Positions 8,355 through 17,654 of a stretch of 35,191 bases of DNA are shown here, in pieces (position 1 is the first letter of the stretch; each line of letters starts with the position of its first letter). The notes below the pieces were generated by a model. The model worked only from the letters and a program-made list of their open reading frames with translations. It made no database searches and was not told where the DNA came from. Source of the DNA: Turneriella sp. (GTDB lineage Bacteria > Spirochaetota > Leptospiria > Turneriellales > Turneriellaceae); assembly GCA_019186965.1 (NCBI GenBank), contig JABARV010000007.1, forward strand, positions 1 to 35,191, in the 5' to 3' direction. Position numbers and translations under genes: made by a program.

Positions 8355-10363
8355 ATGGCGGGTGGATTGAAAAAAATACAACCATTACTTGTTCCTGTGT
8401 TTTTACAATTACCTTGGTATATCGTAATTTTTAGTATTGCGCGTTTTGCAATGTATGTTGCTTTTGTAAAAGATGCTACACACGTCTCTCGTGACGATTT
8501 TCTTACGTTGTGGTTAACGGGGCTTCGTTACGATTTACGCATAGCAGCTTCGGTGGGGCTTGTACTTTTGCTTTTTGGAGTTCTGTCACTAATTCCATGG
8601 AAGAGGTGGCGTGCTATTTTAGTTAGAGCGATTCCTTTTTTAAGTGGTATAATTTCTTTTTTCGTTATTTTTTTAACAATAGCAAATTATTTTTACTACC
8701 AAACATACCATACACATATCGATATATTTGCCTTTGGAATAATAAACGATGATACAAAAGCTGTTCTTATCAATATGTGGGATGATTATCCTATTGTTTG
8801 GGTGTTTTTTGCAACGGTAATTTTATCGTTTGTAGGTTATTTACTGGGGCGAGTAAAAAATATTGATGTGCCGTACAGCTCTCGCGAAAAGATCACCAAA
8901 AATATTGTAGTCTCTATCTTTGTTGTGTTGCTCCTTTTCTCTTTAGCACGTGGTAGTTTTGGACTCTTTCCTTTTGATCGCGATACTGCACCCATGCCAC
9001 AAGACGGAGTCCTGAACCGCTTAACTCCTAATGCTATTATGGCGTTGGGATGGGCGATTCAAGATTATAAAGATGATCGTGATTTTATTGTAGTCAAAAA
9101 TTCTGAGAAAGAATCACTTCTTAAAAAAATTGGATATCGCTTCACTTTATAAACGAACGAAGAAAAATTTGTGGCTTGCTAAAAATCCGCCGCATGTTGT
9201 TTTCAATTTTATGGAAAGTTTTGGGAGTAATGTTCTTGTGTTAGATAAATTTCCAGAAAATAATCTTTTGGGGAGTTTAAGAGATGCTTTCCAGAAAGAT
9301 TTCGTCTTTGAACGGTTTGTTTCCGAAGATAATGGTACTGCACCATCTTTGGCGGCACTTTTTTTTAACAGTACTTCGCATAACATTAGCCATAATTCAG
9401 CACAAAAAGTCGTACTCAAAGATACTCCTTTCAAAGTTTTTAAGAGTCGAGGCTACCAAGTAATTTTTATATCCCCCGGCAATTTAATGTGGCGTAATTT
9501 GGCAAATTATTTGCCGCTCCAAGGGGTAGACAAAGTTTTTGACCAAAATACACTCATGAAATTTTATCCCGAGTCGAAAAAAGAATTAACACCTTGGGGT
9601 TTGCCGGATGAATATGCGTACCGGTTATCTTTTCAACTACTTGAAGAATCCAGAGAACCGCTTTTCCTCGTTGTTTTAACAGTGACAAACCATCCACCGT
9701 ACGTTGTACCAAAACATTATACCCCATACCCTGTAAAAATAACGGAAGAGGTAAAGGCGCACATCGAAGGAAGCGAAGAAGAAAAGTTACAAATTTTGCG
9801 TACATTCCAGTATGCATCTGACGCATTTGGACAATTTATCCAACAAGTTAAAAAGTCACCCTTTAAGAAAGAAAACACTCATCGCTGCTACAGGGGACCA
9901 TTCGCTGCGTCGAGTAAAAGCATACCTCCCTCAGGAGTTAGCTTTAGATAGGGCGGTTCCATTTTATCTTTATGTACCACCAGAGGTTCAACAGCATACC
10001 GAGCTTAAGTATGCACCTTTACGCGTAGGTTCGCATAAAGATATTTTTCCAACATTGTTTTCATATTCTTTGTCGAATACAGAATATCTTGCATTAGGGG
10101 GGAGAAATCTTTTAGCGCGGACGGATGATACTTCTTATGCATTTGGGTATAATTCTACCTTGTGGATTCACGATTCTGGTGTATATCCTTTAAACGTGAA
10201 CGGTAGAAAGTACGCATGGAAAGATAAGCGCTCGCTTTATGTTTTGGAGAAAAGTTTTCCCGTAGAAAAAAAACAGCAAGAAAAAATATTTGCCTATCCT
10301 GCTCTTTTGCGTTGGCACACCAATGCAATGGTTAAGGGAACTATTGAAAATCCAGTTCAATAA
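8355..10363 (+). pseudogene. LTA-synthase-family sulfatase / phosphoglycerol transferase, two frame breaks
   Basis: Three consecutive frames together give one protein of about 670 residues. The first (to 9152) holds five membrane helices and the segment FGIINDDTKAVL typical of Gram-negative LtaS-like proteins. The second (about 9127-9951) starts the periplasmic sulfatase domain, with FNFMESFGSNV and NGTAPSLAALF, where the threonine should be the nucleophile. The third (about 9866-10363) has TLIAATGDHSLR and VGSHKDIFPTLF. The breaks lie at an A7 run (9123-9129) and in a purine run near 9869-9880; in each case removing one base restores the frame. Such enzymes transfer phosphoglycerol or phosphoethanolamine to envelope glycans. 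ATG 8355 is preferred because GGGA precedes it. Sequencing error, pseudogenisation and slippage all remain possible. Confidence 0.75.
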
Positions 10364-11461
10364 TCCATGCGGTAATGGATGGAAAGTGAAGCGATTGCAG
10401 CGATAATGTTGGCAAGGTTTCCCGCAATTAGGGGGTGTATCGTACCACTTTCACCAAAAGCAGTACCGAAATACATCAAGAAAAAATAGATAATGGTAAA
10501 AATCATCGAAACAGCGATGCTCGTTGCAGCATTACCTTTTTTAAGACGGCCGCCTACCATCCCGCCTAAGAAAACAATAAAAAAACAAATAAGAGGATAA
10601 CCCGCATGCCAAAAAAATTCTGTGAGAAATACCGCATACTCTCCCCCCAATTCTTTGCGCTTTTGGTATAAATCATATACATAAAAAATAGAGCGTTCTT
10701 CTGAATCACGGTCGATATAGAAATTACGAAAAGATTTCATTGTTTCGGGAAGAGGAAGAAAAAGATTTGTATACGTTTTTGTTTCAAGGTACGCCCCTTG
10801 CGAATTGAAAAGGGACATTCTGGCGTTTACAAAATTCCATAGGTGAGATTTTCCATCAGCAGAAATTGCTTTATCGGCGTCAACCATCCGTGATACGATT
10901 CCTTCGGAATTGAGTTCGAGTAAATGGAAGCCCATGAGAGTGTTTTCGTACCACGCACCATAACCAATTGTGTAATACCGGTTATCGAAGCGCAAGGTTA
11001 AATCGTCGCTATACGTGTATTTTTTAAGCCTCGCCGCAGGCCCCTTGTCACGCAAGATATAGCTAATATCGACTGCTTTATACGCAGAAGGATACGCCAC
11101 GTACTCGTTAAACAAAAAAAAACGCAACCGAAAGGAAAATAGAAAAAATGAAAAGCGGGCGTAAAATACGCTTGAAAGAACGCCCTGCAGCCATAATTAC
11201 CGTTAGTTCAAAATGGCGGTTGAATTGTGCAATGGTGAACGCTATGGCAAACATGAGCGCAGGAGGAACGATAAACGTCACGAACGATGGGCTTACGACG
11301 GTATAATACTGTACAAGAAGCCACGTACCGTGTGTGTTACCCGCAAACATTTTAAGCGAGTCGATTATTTTAACGATGACTGCAAGGCCAAAAAGGAGTA
11401 AGAGTGTCCCTACAAAGGTTTTAAGGAACGATTTGAAAATGTACCTGTCGAGGATATCCAT
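10357..11461 (-). pseudogene. LptF/LptG-family LPS export permease, frame break at a T9 run
   Basis: The N-terminal frame (11461-11108) begins MDILDRYIFKSFLKTFVGTL, the YjgP/YjgQ opening, and looks nearer LptG than LptF. It carries three membrane helices and ends FLSVAFFFV. The C-terminal frame (from about 11127 down to 10357) resumes with FFLFNEYVAYPSAYKAVDIS and ends in three further helices. The join lies in nine T residues on the coding strand; eight would make the gene continuous, about 367 residues, the normal length. The family exports LPS from the inner membrane with LptB. It follows pgi by 33 bp and overlaps the sulfatase gene tail to tail by 7 bp. LptD is encoded in the same window but not beside it. 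Confidence 0.8.
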
Positions 11462-11494
11462 TAGAGGCTTTGCGTATTAGTCGAGTGGAGGCTT

Positions 11495-12742
11495 TTATAA
11501 ATCGAATACAGGGTGTACCGCTTCATCGACACGTTCACCGCGTAACAATTTTTTACAAATTATTTTACCTGCCTCGACGCCGGGTTGGTCGAACGGGTTT
11601 ACCTCCCACAGGTAGCCCAAGTACGAAACAACATGCATCCAAAAGCAAAACCAACGCGCCATTTGTGCTTCGCCGATGTCGCCTAAAATATATTCTGCCA
11701 CGGGGCGCTCTTTTGCAGAAAGGGCAGCTTCGATGCTACGCATTTGCGCGGTTAAAATTTGGCTAAGCGATTTATCTGCATAGTCGCCACGCATATCGGG
11801 GGGAACAAGCGTGTCGCGGCTTCCGTAGCTTTCGGTGTGGATAAAGCAGTGCAAGTGGTTATTCGACGCTTCCATAAAATACTGCAATAGCGAGTGTTGG
11901 TCTTCTGGTCCTTGGACAACCATGGGGAGCGCTGCGATGTGCGGTTTTTTCCCCAAAGATTCTGCCCAAAGTTGCACAAGCCAGCGTCCCCAAGGAACAA
12001 GGTCAGCGGCGTATACCCAAAACGCTACGCCGGTAAAGCGTGCGGCGAATAAATTGTAAAAGTGTATCGCTGTTTGCTTCGCGACGTTTTCTGCGACGGG
12101 GATTGCAAGTTCCCATTCGGCGTTTGCTTCGGCGAAGGCGGTTAAAAATGCTTTCACGTTATAATCGACGAAGAGTGCGGGCATCATACCTACGGGGGAA
12201 ACAATGCTAAAGCGTCCTCCCAGGGGTTTGGGTATAAGGAATGTATTTTTTTCGTTTGCGCCTAAATCTTTAACTTGGCCTATTTCACTCGTGACAAAAA
12301 ATTCGGGAAGCCCCGGGAAAAATTGGCGTAAGAGCGAAAGGTTTGCGCGGGTTTCGAGGGTTGTACCCGATTTAGAAACAACCAGCACCGCAGCTTGTTT
12401 TTTTTCGGCGATTTGCGCGATGTGTTGCATCGACATGGGGTGGGGGCCTTCCCAAAAAATGAGCCTATCCGAATGGGGTACGGTGAGCGCTTTAAGCGCG
12501 ATACCCCCCAGGGAAGATCCGCCGATACCAATGACGATTAAATTGTGTATGTCGATTTGCCTAAGCTCGGCAGCCCATTTTTCAATGGGACCGAGCGCGT
12601 CGGCTTTCATGTATTCTGTGGAAAAAGCTGCAGGCCATTTTTTACCTCCGGCGTGCATAAGCGTATCGAGCTCGTGCGCCCTATCCAGCGATTGCCAGTT
12701 CATCCAAGTTTTGTTTGCAGAAAAGCGGGTTAATTGTGCCAT
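11495..12742 (-). CDS. pgi: Glucose-6-phosphate isomerase
   Basis: The enzyme interconverts glucose-6-phosphate and fructose-6-phosphate in the cytosol. From ATG 12742 (MAQLTRF) it has 415 residues, near the short bacterial type of about 450. Family signatures are present: IGIGGSSLGG at the phosphate-binding loop, SKSGTTLETRANL, LGGRFSIVSPVGMMPA (PROSITE-type signature 1) and NPFDQPGVEAGK (signature 2). The frame is open further upstream to 12949, but that extension overlaps the yciO-like gene and lacks homology, so 12742 is chosen. It lies 46 bp after the yciO-like gene and 33 bp before the Lpt permease gene on the same strand, probably one operon. Confidence 0.93.
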   Translation of the reverse strand: MAQLTRFSANKTWMNWQSLDRAHELDTLMHAGGKKWPAAFSTEYMKADALGPIEKWAAELRQIDIHNLIVIGIGGSSLGGIALKALTVPHSDRLIFWEGPHPMSMQHIAQIAEKKQAAVLVVSKSGTTLETRANLSLLRQFFPGLPEFFVTSEIGQVKDLGANEKNTFLIPKPLGGRFSIVSPVGMMPALFVDYNVKAFLTAFAEANAEWELAIPVAENVAKQTAIHFYNLFAARFTGVAFWVYAADLVPWGRWLVQLWAESLGKKPHIAALPMVVQGPEDQHSLLQYFMEASNNHLHCFIHTESYGSRDTLVPPDMRGDYADKSLSQILTAQMRSIEAALSAKERPVAEYILGDIGEAQMARWFCFWMHVVSYLGYLWEVNPFDQPGVEAGKIICKKLLRGERVDEAVHPVFDL

Positions 12743-12788
12743 GTGTGTATTTCGGCGTGTGGTGCCTGTTGTAAAGTATTTTGGGTTT

Positions 12789-13406
12789 TCAATTATGGAA
12801 TACTCCTTCGGGGTGAATCCCCAAACCTTCGCGCACAAGCGTGGGTGGCCATGTTCGCACGTCGATAATGGTCGAGTACACGCCGCCAATTTGGCCGCAA
12901 TGCACCACGGCGTCGACGCGGCTTTCGTAGCGCTCCGCAAGGCTTTCAAAATCGTGCATATTTTCGGGGGGCATGTCGAGCGAACTTCCCAAAAGCGGTA
13001 AATCGAGCTCGTTTAAAACAGCGGCAATGAGGGGATGTTCAACTATGCGGATTCCCACCGAGTTTTGTTTTGTGACTGTGTAGTGGGGTAGGCTTTTGGC
13101 CGCGTCAAAAATGAGGGTGTATGGGCCGGGAAGGATTTCTTTGAGGAAACGAAACACTTGGTTACCCTGCGAACGCACGTATGTGCTCATTTGCGAAAAA
13201 TCGCGGCAATAGAGGGTGAGCGCTTTATTTTTGGGCAACTCCTTGATACGCTGTATTTGCGTAACGCTTTCTTTATTTTGTGCGAGGGTTACAAATGCAT
13301 AGACGGTGTCTGTGGGCAAAACCAAGAGCCCTTTATTTTTGAGGAGTTGAACAAGCTTTCTAACGAGACGCGGTTCAGGATTTTCTGCGTGTAGGTAGAA
13401 TTTCAT
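12789..13406 (-). CDS. Sua5/YciO/YrdC-family protein, YciO-like
   Basis: The 205-residue protein aligns by eye along its full length with E. coli YciO, which has about the same size. Landmarks are FYLHAENPEPRLV at the start, LPTDTVYAF, RIKELPKNKALTLYCRD, PGPYTLIF, VGIRIVEHPLIAAVL and DVRTWPPTLVREGLG near the end. The family binds ATP, threonine and bicarbonate to make threonylcarbamoyl-AMP for tRNA t6A37. YciO-type members are paralogues whose role in t6A synthesis is less certain than that of TsaC/Sua5. It is the first gene of a minus-strand group with pgi and the Lpt permease. A strong hairpin lies just upstream at 13414-13456. Confidence 0.8.
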   Translation of the reverse strand: MKFYLHAENPEPRLVRKLVQLLKNKGLLVLPTDTVYAFVTLAQNKESVTQIQRIKELPKNKALTLYCRDFSQMSTYVRSQGNQVFRFLKEILPGPYTLIFDAAKSLPHYTVTKQNSVGIRIVEHPLIAAVLNELDLPLLGSSLDMPPENMHDFESLAERYESRVDAVVHCGQIGGVYSTIIDVRTWPPTLVREGLGIHPEGVFHN

Positions 13407-13413
13407 GAATTAG

Positions 13414-13456
13414 TTTTTCATTTTTGTGCGCTAAGCGCACAAAAATGAAAAAAAAA
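13414..13456. terminator. Long perfect hairpin, probable bidirectional terminator
   Basis: The left arm TTTTTCATTTTTGTGCGC (13414-13431) and right arm GCGCACAAAAATGAAAAA pair perfectly around TAA, with further A/T residues outside. Transcripts on the minus strand end in a U-rich tract past the GC-rich core, as expected for a terminator of the barrel gene at 13459-14088. The core GTGCGC-N3-GCGCAC recurs at 21439-21453. Confidence 0.75.
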
Positions 13457-13458
13457 TT

Positions 13459-14088
13459 TTAGAGCCAGAGCATTGCGCCAAGAGATATACGCCAGCCGCT
13501 GGAGTTCATGTCAGCAGCAGAAACACCTGCGTTTTTCATTGTATCGGGAATTGCGGCCTTCAATGATGCCCACTGGATACCGCCTTCAGCAAAGACATAC
13601 AATGTTGGTATTATTTTATACGTTAAGCCAAAAATAGTATGCCCGCCCAAGCCATAATAGACAGCATCATCTGTTTTAGAAACTCCGCTTGCCATGTACT
13701 CTGTTTTAGCAGTATTACCTTCATATCCATAACCAAAACGGACATACGGTGTGAGTGAAATCAAATTACCAATAATATCCGCATAGACAACAAGCTCTCC
13801 ACCTGCGCGTAAATGTTTCGTTGAAGGTGATGCCGATGGGCCGCCTGAAAGGGAAGCGTAATCAAAATAAGGGCCAGCGCCAAAGGTGACAAGCATTGGC
13901 AAGCCAACAGTAAAGCGTGCGAAGCCACCAAAGCCAGTACCAGCATACTTTGTTTTTGGGTTTGATGAGCCTTGCTCGTACGAAACAGACTGGTAGTTGC
14001 CCTGTACCCCTAATTGAAATATCGAGAAAGCGGGTGCTGTGAAAAGCCCCATTGCCAAAAAGGCAAGAGTAAGTTTAATTTTTTTCAT
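13459..14088 (-). CDS. Outer-membrane beta-barrel protein
   Basis: The start at 14088 is fixed by GGAGG six bases upstream and a signal peptide (MKKIKLTLAFLAMGLFTAPA). The mature part is rich in alternating strands with Gly and aromatic residues (QLGVQGNYQSVSYEQG, FGGFARFTVGLPMLVTFGAG, LYVFAEGGIQWASL) and ends GWRISLGAMLWL, a barrel-type C-terminus. The length, 209 residues, suits an eight-strand OmpA/OmpX/OmpW-like barrel. No specific ligand or enzymatic motif is visible. It is transcribed divergently from the large surface protein at 14238 and ends in the hairpin at 13414-13456. Function is unknown. Confidence 0.7.
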   Translation of the reverse strand: MKKIKLTLAFLAMGLFTAPAFSIFQLGVQGNYQSVSYEQGSSNPKTKYAGTGFGGFARFTVGLPMLVTFGAGPYFDYASLSGGPSASPSTKHLRAGGELVVYADIIGNLISLTPYVRFGYGYEGNTAKTEYMASGVSKTDDAVYYGLGGHTIFGLTYKIIPTLYVFAEGGIQWASLKAAIPDTMKNAGVSAADMNSSGWRISLGAMLWL

Positions 14089-14182
14089 AATCCTCCATGG
14101 CAAAAGCCATTGTATTGATATATATACGTTTAGAAGCGAGTAAGCCGGTCAACCAAAAGTTGTAAAGTTATACTTTTTGGCC

Positions 14183-14210
14183 TTGTACTCTGCCAACAAA
14201 GTATTATATA
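14183..14210 (+). promoter_or_regulatory. Possible sigma70-type promoter for the large surface protein
   Basis: TTGTAC (14183-14188) and TATATA (14205-14210) are separated by 16 bases and lie 27 bp upstream of the ATG at 14238. GAGG follows at about 14229, suitably spaced as ribosome site. The match is reasonable, but the region is AT-rich and chance is not excluded. Confidence 0.35.
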
Positions 14211-14237
14211 AGGAAGAATTATACCAACGAGGTTGTT

Positions 14238-17200
14238 ATGCGCCACTCAATAAAACTAACTACGCTTTTGCTCTTTACCTTTTTCGTAGGGGTATACTGT
14301 GGGGGGCGTGCCGACAAAGCGAAAACCGATAGCGGCATTGTGGGGACGGGGGAGGTGAGTAGTGCGCCACAGGTGAACACAATAACGCCTGCCAATAACG
14401 CAACAGGGGTTTACACAGATGCAACCATAAAGATTACTTTTAACACGCAAGTCGATGTATCGTCGGTCACGCTGACCACGAATACAACGTGTACAGGGTC
14501 AATCCAAGTAGCGACGGATAGCAGCTTTTCAACCTGTGTGCCAATGGATCAAAGCGTGCAGCAGTCGGGTACGCAAATCACCGTGCGTGCAGCAAGCCTG
14601 TGGACGGTATCGGCGCAGTACTATATCCGCATCACGACAGCGGTTAAGAACACGGGTGGCACGCAAATGGCAGCGCAGTATTCTAGCACATTTACCACGG
14701 GCACCACGTTTTCTCCTCTCTCGGGGGAATTTGGTTCGGATTGTTCTTCTGGTATAAATACGATGGCAGATGTAAGAAGTGCTGCGAACGGCGCCCCAGG
14801 CTTAAACCTTTCTGTACCCAATTTAACCGTCACCGCTATCGATAAAGATAGCTATTTTTACGTGCAAGCTTCGGGAGCCACAGGCCCTGCTGTGTTAATA
14901 CGCGATACTGCGCATAAGGCATCGGCGTTGGGGCTTCAAGTGGGCGATGTTGTTTGTTTAACCGTCGACGAGCGCGATGATTACAATAACTTACAACAAG
15001 TTAAAACGATTACCGCCATCAAGAAGACGAACGCCGGCTCAACACTTGCAGCACAAACCATCAGTGGGGTGGTGAATAACGACGACTACGAGGCAGAACT
15101 CGTTAAAGTCGCGGGTACGCTGACAACGAAATCGACAACCTTGGCCGGTGGGGGGTATAACCATGTCATCACGTATGGCGGCAACACGCTCACCATCCGT
15201 GAAATGGACGGTTCGGGAAAACTGACGAATTTTGTCCAAGGACAAGACATTGAAGTGACGACAGTGGTGTCGCAGTATAGCACGGATTACCAACTTTACG
15301 TGGATAGCTCCGTCGGCACTGTGAAAGAATGGACGGGGGGAACTTTTAACGTATCGGGAGCGTCGTCCACAAGCACAACCGAGGTGAAATTGACTTTCAA
15401 CAATCTCCCCGATGCGGCAGCGCAAACGGCAGGCAATTACACTGCGGATAATGGCCTTACCATTTCGGCAGTTTCTGTTTCGGGGGTTACAGCAACGCTC
15501 ACGACATCTGCGCAAACCACGGGGACAACGTACACGGTGACTGTCACCAACGTGAAACGCCAAGCCGATAATGCCGCTTTAACGACAAACAATGCTGCGT
15601 TCACCGGTTTCTTGCCACCTGCCTCCTTTACAACGGGGCAAGTGGTCATCAACGAGGTGCATGCAGCCCCTTCGGGGGCCAGTGCAGAGTTTATCGAACT
15701 TTACAATACAACGGCGAGCGCAATTTCTCTAAAAAATGCAACGCTTTGGTATAAAGCTGCCGGAAGTGCTCCCAGCCAGTCGGTAACGCTCAGTGGCAGT
15801 ATTCCTGCAAACGGCTATTACACTGTATTGGCTTCGTCGATTGCCTGTGGTGGAACAACACAAGTTGGGTTGGGTACCATTACAGGACTGAGCAACTCAG
15901 CAGCGGGTGTTGTACTCACTGTGGACGGCACGAAGCCCACTGCGACAACCGATACAAACATCCGTGATGTGGCGCAATGGGGTACAAATTCAATTAACTG
16001 GGGTGAGGGAGGTACAACGGGACCAGCGCCGAGTAGCAATAAATCGGTTTCGCGTGCGCCCAATGGTGTCGACACGAACAACACCTCGAACGATTTTATT
16101 TTAAGCAGCGCGGCAGACGGCACTTGCGGCGCCAACAACTGGGCTGGTGACGTTACGGCACCGACGGTATCGAGCACCGTACCCGCCAACGCTGCAACAG
16201 GCGTTGCGGTTTCATCGACACTCTCAGCCACTTTTTCTGAGTCGATGCAGGTTTCCAGCGTGAGCACGACAAATTTTTACTTAGTACAGGGCGCATCGTG
16301 TGCGGCAACACCGATTACAGGCGCAATTACGCCTTCTACACTCAATACAGTGTTTTCTTTCCCTTCGGGAACTTTGAGCGCAAGCACACAGTATAGTTTG
16401 TGTATAAAAACGGGAGTTAAGGACGTGGCGTTAATAAGCCTTGCAAGTGATGTTGTAAGTACTTTCACCACGGCAGCACCCGACATAACCCCACCCACCG
16501 TCGCGAGCGCAAACCCCGCCAACGGTGCAACCGGCGTTGCGTTAAGCCCTTCGGTGAGCGTCACTTTTGATGAAGCGATGGATGTCGCCACGGTAAACTC
16601 TGCCTTTACCGTAAAAGCCACCAACTGTTCGGGTGCAACGGTTTCTGCGGGTACACCCACTGCCAGCAACGGCAACAAAACTTTTACGTATGCGTTAAGC
16701 GGCTTAACCGCAAGCACGGGCTATGCCTCTTGCGTGACGACAGGAGCCAAAGACGTGGCGGGTAATGCGCTGGGGTCGGCGTACAGCGCAACGTGGACAA
16801 CCGGCACGGGGGGACAAAATTTTGCTATTCAAGATGGCGGCTTTGAAGCTGGAACAGACGGCGTTCAGCCAACGGGTTGGACTGGTGTTGTTGGAGCAAC
16901 TGTTTCGTCCGCAGACGCTCGTACAGGAACAAAATCTTTACTTTTCAGTTCTAATCCTGGTGGAAATTCAACCGCATTTGATATTCCAAATAGCCTAAAA
17001 AATGCAAGGGGCGGTAATACTAAATTGGTCTTCTGGGTTAAAGGAACCGCTGATAAAGCACTTGTATTTACTTTTAATGGTACAAATACTGGACAACGTC
17101 GCTGTGGCCCAATTACAACAAGTGATATAATCGCTAGTAATAGTAGTGCATACGGTGGGCCAACAGGTGAAATAAATACAGCAGGTGCATGGCGAAAGTG

Positions 17201-17318
17201 TACAATTGATCTTACATCAATTATTGCTGATTTTGATGCGGCGAATCCTATTCGACTCAGGGTAGGTAGTTCAGGTAATTACAATGTCTACCTCGATGAT
17301 TTTGAATTTGAGCCATAG
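14238..17318 (+). CDS. Large mosaic surface protein: Big_5 repeats, lamin-tail domain, C-terminal sugar-binding-like module
   Basis: The 1026-residue product starts with a hydrophobic signal (MRHSIKLTTLLLFTFFVGVY) followed by Cys21; the lipobox is not canonical, so lipidation is uncertain. Module order: Big_5/SbsA-like Ig domain (about 45-155, TPANNATGVYTDATIKITFN), an OB-fold-like domain (about 165-265, TVTAIDKDSYFYVQ), a second similar stretch (to 365), an Ig-like domain (370-455) and a lamin-tail domain (465-575, VVINEVHAAPSGASAEFIEL). Two more Big_5 domains follow (640-755 and 757-862, each opening PPTVASANPANGATGV or similar). A C-terminal jelly-roll-like module (about 870-1026, FAIQDGGFEAGTDGVQPTGW) ends it. 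The last 500 bp are noticeably more AT-rich than the rest. It probably acts as an adhesin or matrix protein on the cell surface; this is inference from domains. Confidence 0.75.
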   Translation: MRHSIKLTTLLLFTFFVGVYCGGRADKAKTDSGIVGTGEVSSAPQVNTITPANNATGVYTDATIKITFNTQVDVSSVTLTTNTTCTGSIQVATDSSFSTCVPMDQSVQQSGTQITVRAASLWTVSAQYYIRITTAVKNTGGTQMAAQYSSTFTTGTTFSPLSGEFGSDCSSGINTMADVRSAANGAPGLNLSVPNLTVTAIDKDSYFYVQASGATGPAVLIRDTAHKASALGLQVGDVVCLTVDERDDYNNLQQVKTITAIKKTNAGSTLAAQTISGVVNNDDYEAELVKVAGTLTTKSTTLAGGGYNHVITYGGNTLTIREMDGSGKLTNFVQGQDIEVTTVVSQYSTDYQLYVDSSVGTVKEWTGGTFNVSGASSTSTTEVKLTFNNLPDAAAQTAGNYTADNGLTISAVSVSGVTATLTTSAQTTGTTYTVTVTNVKRQADNAALTTNNAAFTGFLPPASFTTGQVVINEVHAAPSGASAEFIELYNTTASAISLKNATLWYKAAGSAPSQSVTLSGSIPANGYYTVLASSIACGGTTQVGLGTITGLSNSAAGVVLTVDGTKPTATTDTNIRDVAQWGTNSINWGEGGTTGPAPSSNKSVSRAPNGVDTNNTSNDFILSSAADGTCGANNWAGDVTAPTVSSTVPANAATGVAVSSTLSATFSESMQVSSVSTTNFYLVQGASCAATPITGAITPSTLNTVFSFPSGTLSASTQYSLCIKTGVKDVALISLASDVVSTFTTAAPDITPPTVASANPANGATGVALSPSVSVTFDEAMDVATVNSAFTVKATNCSGATVSAGTPTASNGNKTFTYALSGLTASTGYASCVTTGAKDVAGNALGSAYSATWTTGTGGQNFAIQDGGFEAGTDGVQPTGWTGVVGATVSSADARTGTKSLLFSSNPGGNSTAFDIPNSLKNARGGNTKLVFWVKGTADKALVFTFNGTNTGQRRCGPITTSDIIASNSSAYGGPTGEINTAGAWRKCTIDLTSIIADFDAANPIRLRVGSSGNYNVYLDDFEFEP

Positions 17319-17375
17319 AAATTGTAGCTCTAAATCCTTTTGCAATTAAATATTGCCATTGATTCTTAATTTGTT

Positions 17376-17413
17376 TCCTCGTAGCCACGCACTAAAGTGC
17401 GTGGCTACGAGGA
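17376..17413. repeat. Perfect 17-bp palindrome
   Basis: TCCTCGTAGCCACGCAC (17376-17392) pairs fully with the sequence at 17397-17413 around a TAAA loop. It lies between the convergent large surface protein and DUF2442 genes. There is no U-tract on either strand, so it resembles a REP-type palindromic repeat more than an intrinsic terminator, though it may still protect or end transcripts. Confidence 0.7.
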
Positions 17414-17414
17414 A

Positions 17415-17654
17415 CTACTTTAGTAGGCTTTCTATCGAAATATCTTCATCAATATCAGGCCAGTGGATACCAATGCCTTTACCGATAAGGCGCCAATTTT
17501 TGCGTTTTTCATCAGTTGCATGCGCTAATCGTGGAAACCATTCTAAAGGCACGCTTATTTTTCGACCGTCTTCAAGAGTGACGTGTAACAAGAACTCATC
17601 GCAGAAAACATCGCTTGCTAAGTTAGTTTTTTCAATTGTGGTTAAAGAATTCAT
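17415..17654 (-). CDS. DUF2442 protein (partner of DUF4160)
   Basis: From ATG 17654 (MNSLTTIEK) the product has 79 residues; GGAGG lies six bases upstream, which favours this start over the in-frame one at 17690. It carries the DUF2442 features: a strand-rich first half with FLLHVTLEDGRKISVPL, then EWFPRLAHATDEKRKNWRLI and GIGIHWPDIDEDISIESLL. It overlaps the end of the DUF4160 gene by 23 bp, so expression is coupled. DUF4160/DUF2442 pairs are common in accessory regions and are often treated as putative toxin-antitoxin-like modules. I know of no solid biochemical role. Confidence 0.8.
   Translation of the reverse strand: MNSLTTIEKTNLASDVFCDEFLLHVTLEDGRKISVPLEWFPRLAHATDEKRKNWRLIGKGIGIHWPDIDEDISIESLLK

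Noticed and set aside
12743-12949. Longer pgi start at 12949
   Set aside because: The extension overlaps the YciO-like gene, has no PGI homology, and the MAQLTRF start at 12742 gives a normal protein.
12204-13001. Long plus-strand frame of 265 residues opposite pgi
   Set aside because: It is the antisense shadow of pgi and the YciO-like gene with no recognisable domain.
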